64,000 nt of DNA. Source: Acidobacteriota bacterium (GTDB lineage: Bacteria; Acidobacteriota; Thermoanaerobaculia; Gp7-AA8). Under the pieces are notes generated by a model. It saw only the letters and a program-made list of their open reading frames with translations, was not told the origin of the DNA and ran no database searches. Location of the stretch: contig QHVT01000005.1 of assembly GCA_003223645.1 (NCBI GenBank), positions 124,001-188,000 on the forward strand. Reading direction: 5' to 3'. Below are positions 15,932-24,352 of this stretch, piece by piece (the first letter of the stretch is position 1; each line of letters begins with the position of its first letter). The position numbers were made by a program, and so were the translations under genes.

Positions 15932-18661
15932 CTACTCGCTCTTCAGCGCCGCGGCGATGTCGATGCGCGCCGCGAGGCGCGCGGGTGCGAGGCCGGCCAA
16001 CGCGGACGAGAGGAAGGTGACGGCGAGCGACGCGACGATCAACGCCACCGGCGTGTGGAAGTCGATCGTCCAGCCGAACGACTGTTTGTTGATGACGTGG
16101 ATGAGAATCCACGACAGCGCGTAGCCCATCACCACTCCCGCCGCGGTCGAGGCGAGGCCGAGGAGCGAAGACTCGAGGACGATCATCGTGCGCAGCTCAC
16201 GTGCGGAGAGGCCGCCGGCGCGGAGCAGCGCGAGCTCGCGCGTGCGCTCGAGGATCAGCGCGGAGAGCGTGTTCACGATGCCGAGGACGGCGATGATGAT
16301 CGCGACGCCGAGGAGCGCGTACGTGATCGTGAAGGTCTGATCGAAGATGCGCATCACCTCGGTGCGGATCTCCTCGTTCATCACGACGAACGCGTGATAC
16401 TTCGGCCCGAATTGTTTTTCGAGCGCAATCCGCGCCTTGTTGTGATCGACGCCCGGCTTCAGGTAGACGACGATCGTGTTGATCGCATCGTCGCCGAACG
16501 AGCGAATGTAAAGCGCGCGGTCCATTGCCACCACTCCGCGATCGTTCGAGTAGTCGCGATAGATGCCGGTGATCGGAAAACGATGTCCGGCGACCTCGAT
16601 GACGTTGCCGACGCGCTTGTCGAATTTGATCGAGAACGTCTCCGACACGACCACACCGTTCTGCCGGATCGCCTCGGTCAGCGGTCCGCCCGGCCGGCGA
16701 TGTCCGATCATCGGCAGCTCTCCGCGCCGCGCCGCGACCGCGAAGTCGCCGCTGCCGAGCGCGATCAGCGTGTCGCCGTACAGCACGTCCTTGCCGCGCA
16801 CGCGATCGACTGCCGCGACGAACGGAACTTTGCGCAGCTCTTCCGCGACTTCGGGTCGAAAGAGCGCAACCTGTGAGTTCGACAGTCCCTTCGAGGGCCG
16901 CAGCCACAAATCGGAGCTGACGGTTTGATTGACCCAGATGCGTACGGTCTCCCGAAAACTGCCGACCATCAGCGCAACCGCGACCATCATTCCGGTCGCC
17001 AGCGCGAGCGCGGCGCCGGCGACGGACGTGCGTCGCAGCGACGCGGGCAGCGAGACGGCAGCGAGTCGTCCGACGATGCCGAACGCGCGCGTCAGCAGCG
17101 GAGAAAAAATGCGCGACGTCGCGAGCACGGTCGCCGGCGCGAGGAGTGAGAAGCCGGCGACGACGAGGAGCACGGCGACGTAGCCGGCGACGGCGATTCC
17201 GCGCACGGGCGGCAATCGCGCGACGAACGCGCTCGCGATGAAGCAGACGATCGCGGCGACGACGAGTGCGCGCGGTTTGCGCACGCGCTGTTGCAGTCCG
17301 GGACGGATCATCGCGCTCGGCCGCACGCGCGACGCTTCGAGCGCCGGCTGCAGCGCGGAGAGCAGCGAGAGGATCGTGCCGACCGCCATTCCGAGCGCGA
17401 TCACTCCCGGCGTCAGCTCGACCGCCTCGGGGCTCGACGAAACGTACAACGTGTTCACCGTGCGCCCGACGGCGGCGAGGATTCCGCTCGCGAGCAATCG
17501 GCCCAACAAGATGCCGAGGAGCGATCCCGCCACGCCGAACAGCAATCCCTCGGCGAGAAAGGCCGCGAAGATCTGCCGCGGCGCGACGCCGACGGTCTTC
17601 AGCATGCCGACGTCCTTACGCCGCCGCAGGATCGAGATCAGCACGGTGTTGTACACGAGGAACATGCCGACGAGCAGCGCGACGCCGGCGAGCGCGAACA
17701 AGTTCACGCGAAACGCGCGCAGCATTTTCTCGACGCGCTCGTTGCGGCGCGACGGGCGCTCGATGCGCGTGCCGGGCGGCAGGGAAAAGCCCCTCCACGC
17801 GTTTCCGAGGAGAGCGGGCATCCTGCCCGCCTCCCGGGGGCGGGCGGGACGCCCGCTCTCCTCGGAATCTTCCGGCACGAGCAGATCGACGCGCGAGAGC
17901 TTGCCGATCATGCCGAAGCTCCGCTGCGCGACGGAGATGTCGCACACGGCGATGCTGCCGTTGAATGCGGTCGCCGGTCCTTCGGCTTCGAGCAACCCGC
18001 GCACGACGAGCGTGCTGCGATGTCCGAGAACGTTGATGGTGATGCGGCTGCCGAGCGTGAGGCCGTGCTCGCGCGCGAACGGCGCGGGAAGGATGATCGA
18101 GTCGGGCTCGAAGAGCGCGAGGTAATCCGTCACGCCGTTCTTTTCGCCGGTAACGATTTTCGCGTAGCGGTAGTCGCGGAAATGCAGGTCGCTGAAGAGA
18201 TCGACGGCCAGCAAACGGATGGGTGTCATCCCGAGCGTGAGCGAGGGATCAGGGGCTCGGGTGGCGGTGCGAGGCTCGTGCATCGCGCCCCGCCCACCCG
18301 GGTCCCTCGCTACGCTCGGGATGACAGGCAGCTCGAGGATTCCTTCGATGTCGATCACCGGCGCAAAGCGCACGCCTTCGCGCCACAGCGGCTGCAACTG
18401 AAACAGCACGCTCTCGTCGAGCGGCGCGACGTCCGGCACGAGCTGATAGTTCGCGCGTCCGGCGATCGCGTCGACAGACTCGCGGAACGCGCGCAGCGCG
18501 CTCTGGTTCGCGAGCTGGATCGCGACGACGACTGCCACGCCGACGGCGATGCCGGCGATCGTCAGCGCGGTGCGCGTTTTCTCGCGCTGGATCGGGCGGA
18601 GGACGAGCGCCTTGAGGATTGAGGATTGAGGATTGAGGATTGAGGAAAGGCCAGGACTCAT
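15932..18661 (-). CDS. ABC exporter permease with two FtsX domains (YbbP-like), carrying repeat-derived segments
   Basis: 909-residue permease of the MacB/FtsX superfamily. A first helix follows the start (33-55), with three helices at about 325-470 and, after a central four-helix stretch, three more in the last 170 residues; the two-FtsX layout matches YbbP/LolC-type exporters. It pairs with the ATPase at 18658-19353 (stop and start overlap as ATGA). Three parts are repeat-derived: residues 5-16 ('LSSILNPQSSIL') come from a heptamer array; about 113-147 ('PSVARDP...PSLTLGM') come from palindrome R1; about 265-287 ('EESGRPARPREAGRMPALL') come from palindrome R2. All are in frame with no stop. 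The cargo is unknown. Confidence 0.88.
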   Translation of the reverse strand: MSPGLSSILNPQSSILKALVLRPIQREKTRTALTIAGIAVGVAVVVAIQLANQSALRAFRESVDAIAGRANYQLVPDVAPLDESVLFQLQPLWREGVRFAPVIDIEGILELPVIPSVARDPGGRGAMHEPRTATRAPDPSLTLGMTPIRLLAVDLFSDLHFRDYRYAKIVTGEKNGVTDYLALFEPDSIILPAPFAREHGLTLGSRITINVLGHRSTLVVRGLLEAEGPATAFNGSIAVCDISVAQRSFGMIGKLSRVDLLVPEDSEESGRPARPREAGRMPALLGNAWRGFSLPPGTRIERPSRRNERVEKMLRAFRVNLFALAGVALLVGMFLVYNTVLISILRRRKDVGMLKTVGVAPRQIFAAFLAEGLLFGVAGSLLGILLGRLLASGILAAVGRTVNTLYVSSSPEAVELTPGVIALGMAVGTILSLLSALQPALEASRVRPSAMIRPGLQQRVRKPRALVVAAIVCFIASAFVARLPPVRGIAVAGYVAVLLVVAGFSLLAPATVLATSRIFSPLLTRAFGIVGRLAAVSLPASLRRTSVAGAALALATGMMVAVALMVGSFRETVRIWVNQTVSSDLWLRPSKGLSNSQVALFRPEVAEELRKVPFVAAVDRVRGKDVLYGDTLIALGSGDFAVAARRGELPMIGHRRPGGPLTEAIRQNGVVVSETFSIKFDKRVGNVIEVAGHRFPITGIYRDYSNDRGVVAMDRALYIRSFGDDAINTIVVYLKPGVDHNKARIALEKQFGPKYHAFVVMNEEIRTEVMRIFDQTFTITYALLGVAIIIAVLGIVNTLSALILERTRELALLRAGGLSARELRTMIVLESSLLGLASTAAGVVMGYALSWILIHVINKQSFGWTIDFHTPVALIVASLAVTFLSSALAGLAPARLAARIDIAAALKSE
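17804..17868. repeat. Palindrome R2 inserted in frame in the permease gene
   Basis: 'ttccgaggagagcgggc' at the left and 'gcccgctctcctcggaa' at the right are exact inverted copies around a GC-rich centre. The same element is intergenic at 15855-15910 and 28652-28707. Here it is translated as about 22 residues of the permease extracytoplasmic domain. Confidence 0.85.
18224..18325. repeat. Palindrome R1 inserted in frame in the permease gene
   Basis: About 102 bp bounded by 'gtcatcccgagcgtgagcg' and 'cgctacgctcgggatgac'. Related copies are intergenic at 41643-41729, 43411-43503 and 59946-60045. A length divisible by three and absence of stops keep the frame; translated as about 34 residues. Confidence 0.85.
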
Positions 18662-18692
18662 TCCTCAATCCTCAATCCTTCATCCTCAATCC
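18613..18692. repeat. Inverted heptamer array (GATTGAG / CTCAATC) at the ATPase-permease junction
   Basis: Left arm: five 'gattgag'-type words (18613-18645). Right arm: 'cctcaatcctcaatcc' and 'ttcatcctcaatcc' (18663-18692). The ATGA stop/start overlap of the two ABC genes sits in the loop, so the array encodes the C-terminus of the ATPase ('GLRIEE') and the N-terminus of the permease ('SSILNPQSSIL'). The same words form the array at 22947-23063. Confidence 0.88.
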
Positions 18693-19353
18693 GGCCGTCG
18701 GCGAGACGAATGACATAGTCACCGTAGCCGGCCGCGACGGCCGAATGCGTCGCCATCACGATCGTCGGCTTCAGCGATTGATGCACGTCGCGAATGAGAT
18801 CGAGGATCATCGCGCCGTTTTTCGAGTCGAGATTTCCGGTCGGCTCGTCGGCGAGGATGAGCGGCGGGCGGTGCACGATCGCGCGCCCGATCGCGACGCG
18901 CTGCATCTCGCCGCCCGACAGCTCATTCGGAAAATGCGTCGCGCGATGTTCGAGCCCGACGCTCTTCAGCACTTCCCTCACGCGCTCGTTCACTTCGCTC
19001 TTCGGCCTGCGCGCGAGCGACAGCGGAAACGCCACGTTCTCGAACACGTTCAGCGTCGGAATAAGATTGAAGAACTGGAAGATGAATCCGATCGATACGC
19101 GCCGCAGCGACGTCAGCTTCGCTTCGTCGAGCGCTGACGTCTCGACGTCGCCGAGAAACACCTTTCCGCTCGTCGGGCGATCGACCGCGCCAATCAGGTT
19201 CAACAATGTCGACTTGCCGCTGCCCGACGCGCCCATCAGCACGGCGTAGTCGCCCGACGCGATCTCCAGGGAGACGTCGTCGAGCACGTGCACCGCACCC
19301 GATTCGTCGCTCGGCGCGTAGTCGTGGGAAACGTGTTGCAGCGAGATCCGCAT
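18658..19353 (-). CDS. ABC transporter ATP-binding protein (YbbA/LolD-like)
   Basis: 231-residue ATPase of the MacB/LolD/YbbA group. Walker A 'GASGSGKST', Q-loop '[12 protein letters not shown]', signature '[14 protein letters not shown]', Walker B '[12 protein letters not shown]' and H-loop 'MATHS' are all present. It energises the permease that follows on the same strand (4-base ATGA overlap). The ATG at 19353 begins the family similarity ('[12 protein letters not shown]'); the longer open frame upstream is not supported. Its last residues ('DEGLRIEE') are encoded by a heptamer array arm, where homologues end variably. Confidence 0.92.
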   Translation of the reverse strand: MRISLQHVSHDYAPSDESGAVHVLDDVSLEIASGDYAVLMGASGSGKSTLLNLIGAVDRPTSGKVFLGDVETSALDEAKLTSLRRVSIGFIFQFFNLIPTLNVFENVAFPLSLARRPKSEVNERVREVLKSVGLEHRATHFPNELSGGEMQRVAIGRAIVHRPPLILADEPTGNLDSKNGAMILDLIRDVHQSLKPTIVMATHSAVAAGYGDYVIRLADGRIEDEGLRIEE

Positions 19354-19410
19354 GTGGCAGTCGTTCTGCAACATCCTAAGCGAGCGGTGGTATCGTCGCC
19401 TCGCATTACC

Positions 19411-19416
19411 AGGAGG
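19411..19416 (+). promoter_or_regulatory. Strong ribosome binding site (AGGAGG)
   Basis: AGGAGG, six bases before the ATG at 19423; it fixes the start of the small membrane-anchored protein gene inside a longer open frame. Confidence 0.8.
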
Positions 19417-19422
19417 TACACG

Positions 19423-19689
19423 ATGGACGAGACAGCAAATCCCGAGGGAGCCGAGAACGCGAACCGGTTCGGACGCGCGAAGGAATACGTCGAGGACCAG
19501 TACGAGCGCGCGTCGGGCAAAGTGCGCGACGGCTACAACACGATGCGCGAAAAGGTCGAGGACGTCGACTTCGGCGCGATCACCGATCAGGTGCGCACGT
19601 ATGTCCGCTCGAATCCCGGCAAGGCGCTCTTGATCTCGGTCGGCGTCGGGTTCCTGATCGGGCTGCTGCTGCGCCGCGATGAGGAGTGA
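19423..19689 (+). CDS. Small membrane-anchored protein (DUF883/YqjD-like)
   Basis: 88 residues: a charged, helical N-terminal part with 'KEYVEDQYERASGKVRDGYN', a second stretch 'VRTYVRSNPGKALLISVGVG', and a glycine-rich C-terminal membrane anchor ending in arginines ('GLLLRRDEE'). This layout is that of the ElaB/YgaM/YqjD (DUF883) family, inner-membrane proteins some of which bind ribosomes in stationary phase. A consensus ribosome binding site precedes the ATG. It sits 2 bases ahead of a similar gene, forming a pair. Assignment is by layout, so moderate. Confidence 0.7.
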   Translation: MDETANPEGAENANRFGRAKEYVEDQYERASGKVRDGYNTMREKVEDVDFGAITDQVRTYVRSNPGKALLISVGVGFLIGLLLRRDEE

Positions 19690-19691
19690 CG

Positions 19692-20027
19692 ATGGCGAGA
19701 GAGTCTTCTGAAGATCACGAGCGAGCGGCGGCGGGACTCGATTTCGAGGAAGATCCGCTGCGCAGCGGCGCGGCGAACCTCGGAGCAAAGATCGCCGAGG
19801 AAGGACCTGAAGCCTTGTTGGACGAGATCGAAGAACTGCTTCCCGAGAGCTGGCGCGAGCACATCGAGGCGTATCCACTGGCGGCGATCGCGCTGGGCGT
19901 CGGCGTCGGCATCTGGCTGGGGATGAAGAAGAGCCAGGAGATCATCGCCGCCGGCACCGCGCTGGTGTCGTCCGTGGCGATGTCGAACGTCTCGCAAGTG
20001 ATGGACAAGGTGAAGGGCGGCGCGTGA
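19692..20027 (+). CDS. Small acidic membrane-anchored protein, partner of the preceding gene
   Basis: 111 residues. The acidic N-terminal half ('DEIEELLPESWREHIEAYP') is followed by one Gly-rich membrane helix ('ALGVGVGIWLGMKKSQEII') and a short amphipathic tail. The 'E..P(L)AAIALGVGVGIWLG' pattern parallels the C-terminus of DUF883-type proteins and of its neighbour, so the two may be distant paralogues. ATG at 19692, two bases after the previous stop, with 'gaggag' as ribosome binding site inside the previous gene end. Function unknown. Confidence 0.65.
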   Translation: MARESSEDHERAAAGLDFEEDPLRSGAANLGAKIAEEGPEALLDEIEELLPESWREHIEAYPLAAIALGVGVGIWLGMKKSQEIIAAGTALVSSVAMSNVSQVMDKVKGGA

Positions 20028-20038
20028 GATAATCAGGC

Positions 20039-20497
20039 GTGCCGGTTCTGACCGACCGCCCCATTCCGCTGCCCGTCCCCGCGACGCATCACCATCTCGA
20101 GTCGTTGGCGGCCGAGGTGCACCGGATGTACTTTTCCAAATACCCGCCGCTCCCCGTTCGCTGGGGCCAGCAGATCTCGCGCAAAAACCGCCGCACCATC
20201 CGCCTCGGCTCGTACAACCATCACACCGCCGAAATGCGCGTGCACCCCATCCTCAACCGTCACACCACGCCGGCGTTTTTCATCCAGTCGATCATCTACC
20301 ACGAATACCTCCACCACGTTCTCGGCCCCAGCCACAATCGCCGCTTCCATAAAGCGGAGCGACAGTTTCGCTATTACCGCGAGTCGCAGGAGTGGCTGCG
20401 GCGGAATTTGTGGGCGCTGTTGGGCCGGAAAAAGAGCGTGCTGCGGGCGCGGGTGGTGGTGGATGCGCCGCCGACGCCGCAGATGGCGCTGTTCTGA
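20039..20497 (+). CDS. SprT-like zinc metallopeptidase domain protein
   Basis: 152 residues with 'IIYHEYLHHVLG' (HExxH-type zinc site, glutamate as general base) and a third histidine downstream in 'SHNRRFHKAERQF'. This is the SprT/YgjP-like gluzincin pattern; such proteins are predicted small metallopeptidases, but the substrate is unknown. GTG start at 20039, 11 bases after the preceding stop, so probably in one transcript with the two small membrane proteins. Length is short compared with eukaryotic SprT proteins but normal for bacterial single-domain forms. Confidence 0.72.
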   Translation: MPVLTDRPIPLPVPATHHHLESLAAEVHRMYFSKYPPLPVRWGQQISRKNRRTIRLGSYNHHTAEMRVHPILNRHTTPAFFIQSIIYHEYLHHVLGPSHNRRFHKAERQFRYYRESQEWLRRNLWALLGRKKSVLRARVVVDAPPTPQMALF

Positions 20498-20498
20498 G

Positions 20499-20587
20499 AG
20501 CCTCCGGCCTCCCAGCCTCCTAGCCTCCCAGGGTTTCGGCATCTTCTCGGAGGCTTGGAGGCTTGGAGGCTTGGAGGCTTGGAGGCT
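20499..20587. repeat. Inverted array of 8-bp words (AGCCTCC / GGAGGCTT)
   Basis: Pyrimidine words ('cggcctcccagcctcctagc') come first, then four perfect 8-bp 'ggaggctt' repeats. This is the clearest array with reversed polarity. It fills the gap between the convergent metallopeptidase and HtrA genes and supplies part of the HtrA stop codon (TAG at its edge). Confidence 0.85.
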
Positions 20588-21953
20588 ACACCCCCATCGG
20601 GAATGTCAAAGTGTAAATGTAGCGTCCCCGCTGGACCGACAGCACCATCGACGAGCGATCCGCTCCGCGTGTCAATTCCGCGTTCAGGTCTTTGGTCGAC
20701 GCGATCTCGATTCCGTTGATGCCGACGATGACGTCGCCGGGTTGGAGGCCGATGTCGGCGGCGCGGCTGCCGCTCGCGACCTGGTCGATGACGACGGCGT
20801 GCTGTTCGTCGGCGACGCGCAGTCCTGAGATTTCTTCGAGAACGCGGAGGCCGAGGTTGGCGGGCGGGTCGGACGGGCGCACCTGGAGTTTGCGCGGGCT
20901 GCCGCCGCGCGTGACCGTCAGCGCGACCGGTTGTCCGTTCGCGAGCGTGGCCGTGTAGGTGTTGAACGATTCGCGCGAATCCACGGGCTTGCCGGCGACT
21001 GCCGTGATCACGTCGCCGGTTTTGATTCCACTCTGCTCGGCAGGCGAGCCGGCGAAGACGCGCGCGACGAGCGCGCCGCGCGGCGTGTTTTGTCCGAGGC
21101 GCTTCGCTTCCTCGGGCGTGAGCGTCGTGGTGACGGCGCCGATCCAGGCGGAGTGCACGGTTCCGTAGCGCAGCAGGTCCTGGATGACTTTCTTCGCACG
21201 GTCAACCGGGATGGCGAAGCCGATGCCCTGCGCGTTTTGATAGATCGCGACGTTGATGCCGATGACTTTGCCTTCGATGTTCAGCAGCGGCCCGCCGGAA
21301 TTGCCGGGATTGATCGACGCGTCGGTCTGAATGAAGTCGGTATACGTCCTTCCCTGCTCCTGCGATGGCACGGAGCGACCCAACGCGGAGACGACGCCGG
21401 TGGTGACGGTACCGGAGAGGCCGAACGGATTGCCGACGGCGACGACGCTCTCGCCGATCATCAGGTCGGACGACAAGCCGATCGGCGCGGCAGTGAGATT
21501 CTTCGAGTCGACTTTCAACACGGCGACGTCGCTGTCGGGATCGACGCCGAGCAGCTTCGCCGCGACCTGCGTGCCGTCGTTGAAGTTGACAGTGATGCGC
21601 GACGCGCCTTCGACGACGTGATTGTTGGTGACGATGACGCCGTCGCTCGACCAGACGAAGCCCGATCCTAGGGACTGCGAGGTGTAGGAGCGCGGCCCGA
21701 AGAATCCGAACGGATCGAACATCGGGTCGACCGCACGTCGCTGGATCGTCGCCTCGGTCTGAATGTTCACGACCGACGGCAGGACGTTGTGCGCGACGAC
21801 GACGATCGGCGTGCGGCGCGCGGCGCTGACGGCCGGCGGAATGGTGTTGGTCTGGACGTTCGTCTGCGGCTGCGCCAGCGCGGGCTGCGACTCCACAGCC
21901 GGCTTGCAGGCGAACGCGAAGGCAAAGAGGAGGAGCGTACGACGGAGGTTCAT
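20586..21953 (-). CDS. HtrA/DegP-like serine protease lipoprotein
   Basis: 455 residues. Trypsin-like domain with the catalytic His in 'VTNNHVVEGAS', Asp in 'DPDSDVAVLKVD' and Ser in 'INPGNSGGPLL'; two PDZ domains follow (about 255-345 and 360-450; 'GIKTGDVITAVAGKPVDS' and 'GLQPGDVIVGINGIEI'). HtrA proteases degrade or refold damaged envelope proteins. The start at 21953 gives 'LLLFAFAFACKPAV', a lipobox with Cys16, so it is probably a lipid-anchored periplasmic protease. A palindrome (R3) lies directly upstream. Confidence 0.92.
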   Translation of the reverse strand: MNLRRTLLLFAFAFACKPAVESQPALAQPQTNVQTNTIPPAVSAARRTPIVVVAHNVLPSVVNIQTEATIQRRAVDPMFDPFGFFGPRSYTSQSLGSGFVWSSDGVIVTNNHVVEGASRITVNFNDGTQVAAKLLGVDPDSDVAVLKVDSKNLTAAPIGLSSDLMIGESVVAVGNPFGLSGTVTTGVVSALGRSVPSQEQGRTYTDFIQTDASINPGNSGGPLLNIEGKVIGINVAIYQNAQGIGFAIPVDRAKKVIQDLLRYGTVHSAWIGAVTTTLTPEEAKRLGQNTPRGALVARVFAGSPAEQSGIKTGDVITAVAGKPVDSRESFNTYTATLANGQPVALTVTRGGSPRKLQVRPSDPPANLGLRVLEEISGLRVADEQHAVVIDQVASGSRAADIGLQPGDVIVGINGIEIASTKDLNAELTRGADRSSMVLSVQRGRYIYTLTFPMGV

Positions 21954-21991
21954 CGCATGGATTCTACGTTCGAAGCCGCGTGAGGTTCCCG

Positions 21992-22062
21992 GTGGAGCGG
22001 CGGCCGCCCTCGGCCGCCGATTTTTCGCGAGAACCGGCGGCCGAAGCGGCCGCCGCTCCACT
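21992..22062. repeat. Dispersed palindrome R3, copy 1
   Basis: 'gtggagcggcggccgccctc' at the left and 'gcggccgccgctccac' at the right, with 'ttttcgcgagaaccgg' in the centre. Other copies at 34391-34470 and 48256-48347. It is in the divergent promoter region of htrA and the lipid kinase. Confidence 0.8.
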
Positions 22063-22074
22063 ACACTCTCTCGA

Positions 22075-22959
22075 TTGCATCTCAAGGTCATCTATAACCC
22101 AACCGCCGGGCGCGGGAAGGCGCGGCGCTGGGTGCGCGAGGTCGAGGAGACGCTGCGCGCGCGCGGAGCACGCGCAGATTGCGAGCCGAGCACAGGCGCG
22201 GACGATCTTGTGCGCATCGCCGCCGAGAGCTCGCGCGCGGGATACGACCGCGTGGTGGTGATGGGCGGCGACGGCACGCTGAATCTCGCGCTGCGCGAGT
22301 TCGATCTCGCGAAGGGCACGCTGGCGCTGATCCCGACCGGTTCGGGCAACGACTTCGCGCGCGTCGTCGGACTGCCGCGCACCATTCGCGAGGCGTGCGA
22401 CGTCGTGCTCAACGGACGCGTGCGCGAGGTCGACGTCGCGCTGGCCAACAATCTCCGCTACGCCGGCGTCGCCGGGCTCGGCTTCGACTCCGAGGTCGCG
22501 GAGTTCGCGAATCGCAACGTGAAGTTCCTCCGCGGATCGGCGGTCTATCTCTACGCGATCCTGCGCGTGCTGCCGCGCTTCACGCCGCGCCGCGTGCGCA
22601 TCCGCAGCGAGAACGGCTCGCGCAACGAGACGATCATGTTCGCGGCGGTCGGCAACACGCGGCAGTACGGCGGCGGAATCAAGATCACGCCCGACGCGGA
22701 GATCGACGACGGTCTTCTCGATCTCTGCATCGTGCACGAGACGACGCGCCTGGAGCTGCTGAAGACGCTGCCGCTCGCCTACACCGGCGCGCACGTGAAA
22801 AGCCCGTTCGTCGAGATCGGACGCGGACGCACGTTCCACTTCGAAGGGGAGCAGCCGATGGCGGTCTACGCGGACGGAGAGCCGCTGACGAGGACGCCGG
22901 TGGAGTTTGCGGTGTGCGACGAGAAGTTGAAGGTCGTTGTACCGCGGATTGGGGATTGA
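22075..22959 (+). CDS. Diacylglycerol/lipid kinase family protein (YegS/DgkB-like)
   Basis: 294 residues, TTG start at 22075. Lipid kinase fold with the nucleotide-binding 'YNPTAGRGKARR', 'VVMGGDGTLNLA' (GGDGT, catalytic loop) and 'LIPTGSGNDFAR' motifs, then the C-terminal beta-sandwich ('GGGIKITPDAEIDDGLLDLCIV'-like, shown in part). It phosphorylates diacylglycerol or a related lipid with ATP at the membrane. The longer open frame upstream runs through the promoter and palindrome and is rejected. Its last codons (Gly-Asp-stop, 'gggGATTGA') are formed by the first word of the heptamer array that follows. Confidence 0.88.
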   Translation: MHLKVIYNPTAGRGKARRWVREVEETLRARGARADCEPSTGADDLVRIAAESSRAGYDRVVVMGGDGTLNLALREFDLAKGTLALIPTGSGNDFARVVGLPRTIREACDVVLNGRVREVDVALANNLRYAGVAGLGFDSEVAEFANRNVKFLRGSAVYLYAILRVLPRFTPRRVRIRSENGSRNETIMFAAVGNTRQYGGGIKITPDAEIDDGLLDLCIVHETTRLELLKTLPLAYTGAHVKSPFVEIGRGRTFHFEGEQPMAVYADGEPLTRTPVEFAVCDEKLKVVVPRIGD

Positions 22960-23063
22960 GAATTGAGGATTGAGAATTGAGAATTGAGAATTGAGGATTG
23001 AGGATTGAGGATTGAGGAAAATTGGAACAGCTTCCTCAATCCTCAATTCTCAATCCTCAATCC
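22947..23063. repeat. Inverted heptamer array (GATTGAG / CTCAATC) overlapping two convergent gene ends
   Basis: About ten 'gattgag' or 'aattgag' words (22947-23018), a short loop, then 'cctcaatcctcaattctc' words to 23063. The lipid kinase (+) and the DUF4388 gene (-) both end on a GAT-TGA (Asp-stop) taken from the array words, one on each strand. Confidence 0.88.
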
Positions 23064-24349
23064 AACAACCTGATCCCGCCCGTCTGCTGCTGCTTCGATG
23101 GCGCGGTCGCGGGTGCTCCGGTCATGCGCGAGAGGAGCAAATCGGGATCCGACTTTGCGTCGGCGGTGAAGCCGATGACGAGGAATCGCTCGGGCTGTTG
23201 CAGGTAGCTGTAGTCGTTGCCCCACGGATCTTTCAGCATCGACGCGGAGATGTAATTCGGTGCGAGCTCTTTGAGCGCCTGCGGCAATCGTCCGTGCGCG
23301 TCGTTGTACTCCTCGATCGCCTGTCCGATCGCGTCGATGCGCTGCAGCGAGATCGCCTTGCGCGTTTCGACGATCGGCGAGTTGCCGCCGGTGAGCGGAC
23401 GCAATCCGTTGAGTGGATTCTCGAACAAGGTGATGAGCGACGCCAGCGCGACGATCACCAGCGCGAGCACGAGCGGCAGCGGGACGGGCGTCTTCGCGAC
23501 TTCCGTCTCGTCGACCGGCGTTGCGGGCTCGAGCACCGCCGCCGCGCTCTGCCCGCGCACTTCTTCGATGAGGTCGCGCGTGAGCAGCTCGTACAGCGCC
23601 TTGTTGGTGTCGAACTCGGAGAAGCGCGAGACCTCCATGATGTCGCCGACCGTCATCGTGCCGTCGACCATGTCGTAGATCGCCTTCTCTTCCTGCGAGA
23701 TGCGAATGCGCTCGCCGAAGCCGACGCCTTTGCGCCGGCTGCGCGTCGTATCGCCGTCGAAGTCGATCTCGTCCGCGTCTTCCGCGCCCACGACCACGAT
23801 CTCCTGGTCGGTGAGCTTCTTGCGGAACATCATGTCGTACGAGCGGATCCGCTTCTCGATGATCGGCCACTCGTCGATCATCCGCGCGCCTTCCATCAGG
23901 ATCGACTCGGCGGTGATCGGCACGACGTTGTCGCGGTCGTACTCGATCGTCGTCTCCTGCGAGAACTGGTAGTCGCCGTCTTTCCAGCGGAAGAGGCGAT
24001 AGACGATCTGCAGGATCTGCAACTGGATCGCGTCGCGCAGCGAGTCCTGCGAAATGATTCCGTAGTGCGTGAGGATGAAGCCGAGGCGCTGCAGCGTCTC
24101 TTTCTGGATGTCCAGCGCGCGATTGAGCTGGTCCTGATTGATGAGGCCCGTCTTCATCAGCACCGTGCCGAGGCGGTTCTCGAGGCGGCGGTTGAGCGAG
24201 TCGGCGCCGACGACTTTTCCGTCGAGGAACGTGACGGTCACGGTGTCGTCTTTGCCGCGCAGCGTCAGCACGCCGGTTTTTCGCTGCAAGCCGATCAGCT
24301 GAAAGATGTCAGCCAGGCTGAAGTCGCGCAGTGTGCCTTCGAGTGCCAT
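23057..24349 (-). CDS. DUF4388 protein with GspG-like C-terminal domain
   Basis: 430 residues. The N-terminal 'MALEGTLRDFSLADIFQLIG' is a DUF4388 (PatA-like) domain (about 1-100); 'QRKTGVLTL' and 'GKVVGADS' fit. A middle helical region with a PEQG-type pattern (100-275) precedes one membrane helix (about 290-312). The C-terminus (about 335-400, 'AIEEYNDAHGRLPQALKELA' and 'DPWGNDYSYL') resembles the soluble part of the type II secretion major pseudopilin GspG, without its prepilin leader. The combination suggests a membrane-bound regulatory or assembly factor. Third gene of the DUF1844-TPR-DUF4388 unit. Confidence 0.75.
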   Translation of the reverse strand: MALEGTLRDFSLADIFQLIGLQRKTGVLTLRGKDDTVTVTFLDGKVVGADSLNRRLENRLGTVLMKTGLINQDQLNRALDIQKETLQRLGFILTHYGIISQDSLRDAIQLQILQIVYRLFRWKDGDYQFSQETTIEYDRDNVVPITAESILMEGARMIDEWPIIEKRIRSYDMMFRKKLTDQEIVVVGAEDADEIDFDGDTTRSRRKGVGFGERIRISQEEKAIYDMVDGTMTVGDIMEVSRFSEFDTNKALYELLTRDLIEEVRGQSAAAVLEPATPVDETEVAKTPVPLPLVLALVIVALASLITLFENPLNGLRPLTGGNSPIVETRKAISLQRIDAIGQAIEEYNDAHGRLPQALKELAPNYISASMLKDPWGNDYSYLQQPERFLVIGFTADAKSDPDLLLSRMTGAPATAPSKQQQTGGIRLLD

Positions 24350-24352
24350 CCG

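Noticed and set aside
18613-18692. Heptamer arrays as ordinary Rho-independent terminators
   Set aside because: No U-tract, and several arrays lie in divergent promoter regions or inside an operon overlap. True terminators (48195, 52267, 54884) look different.
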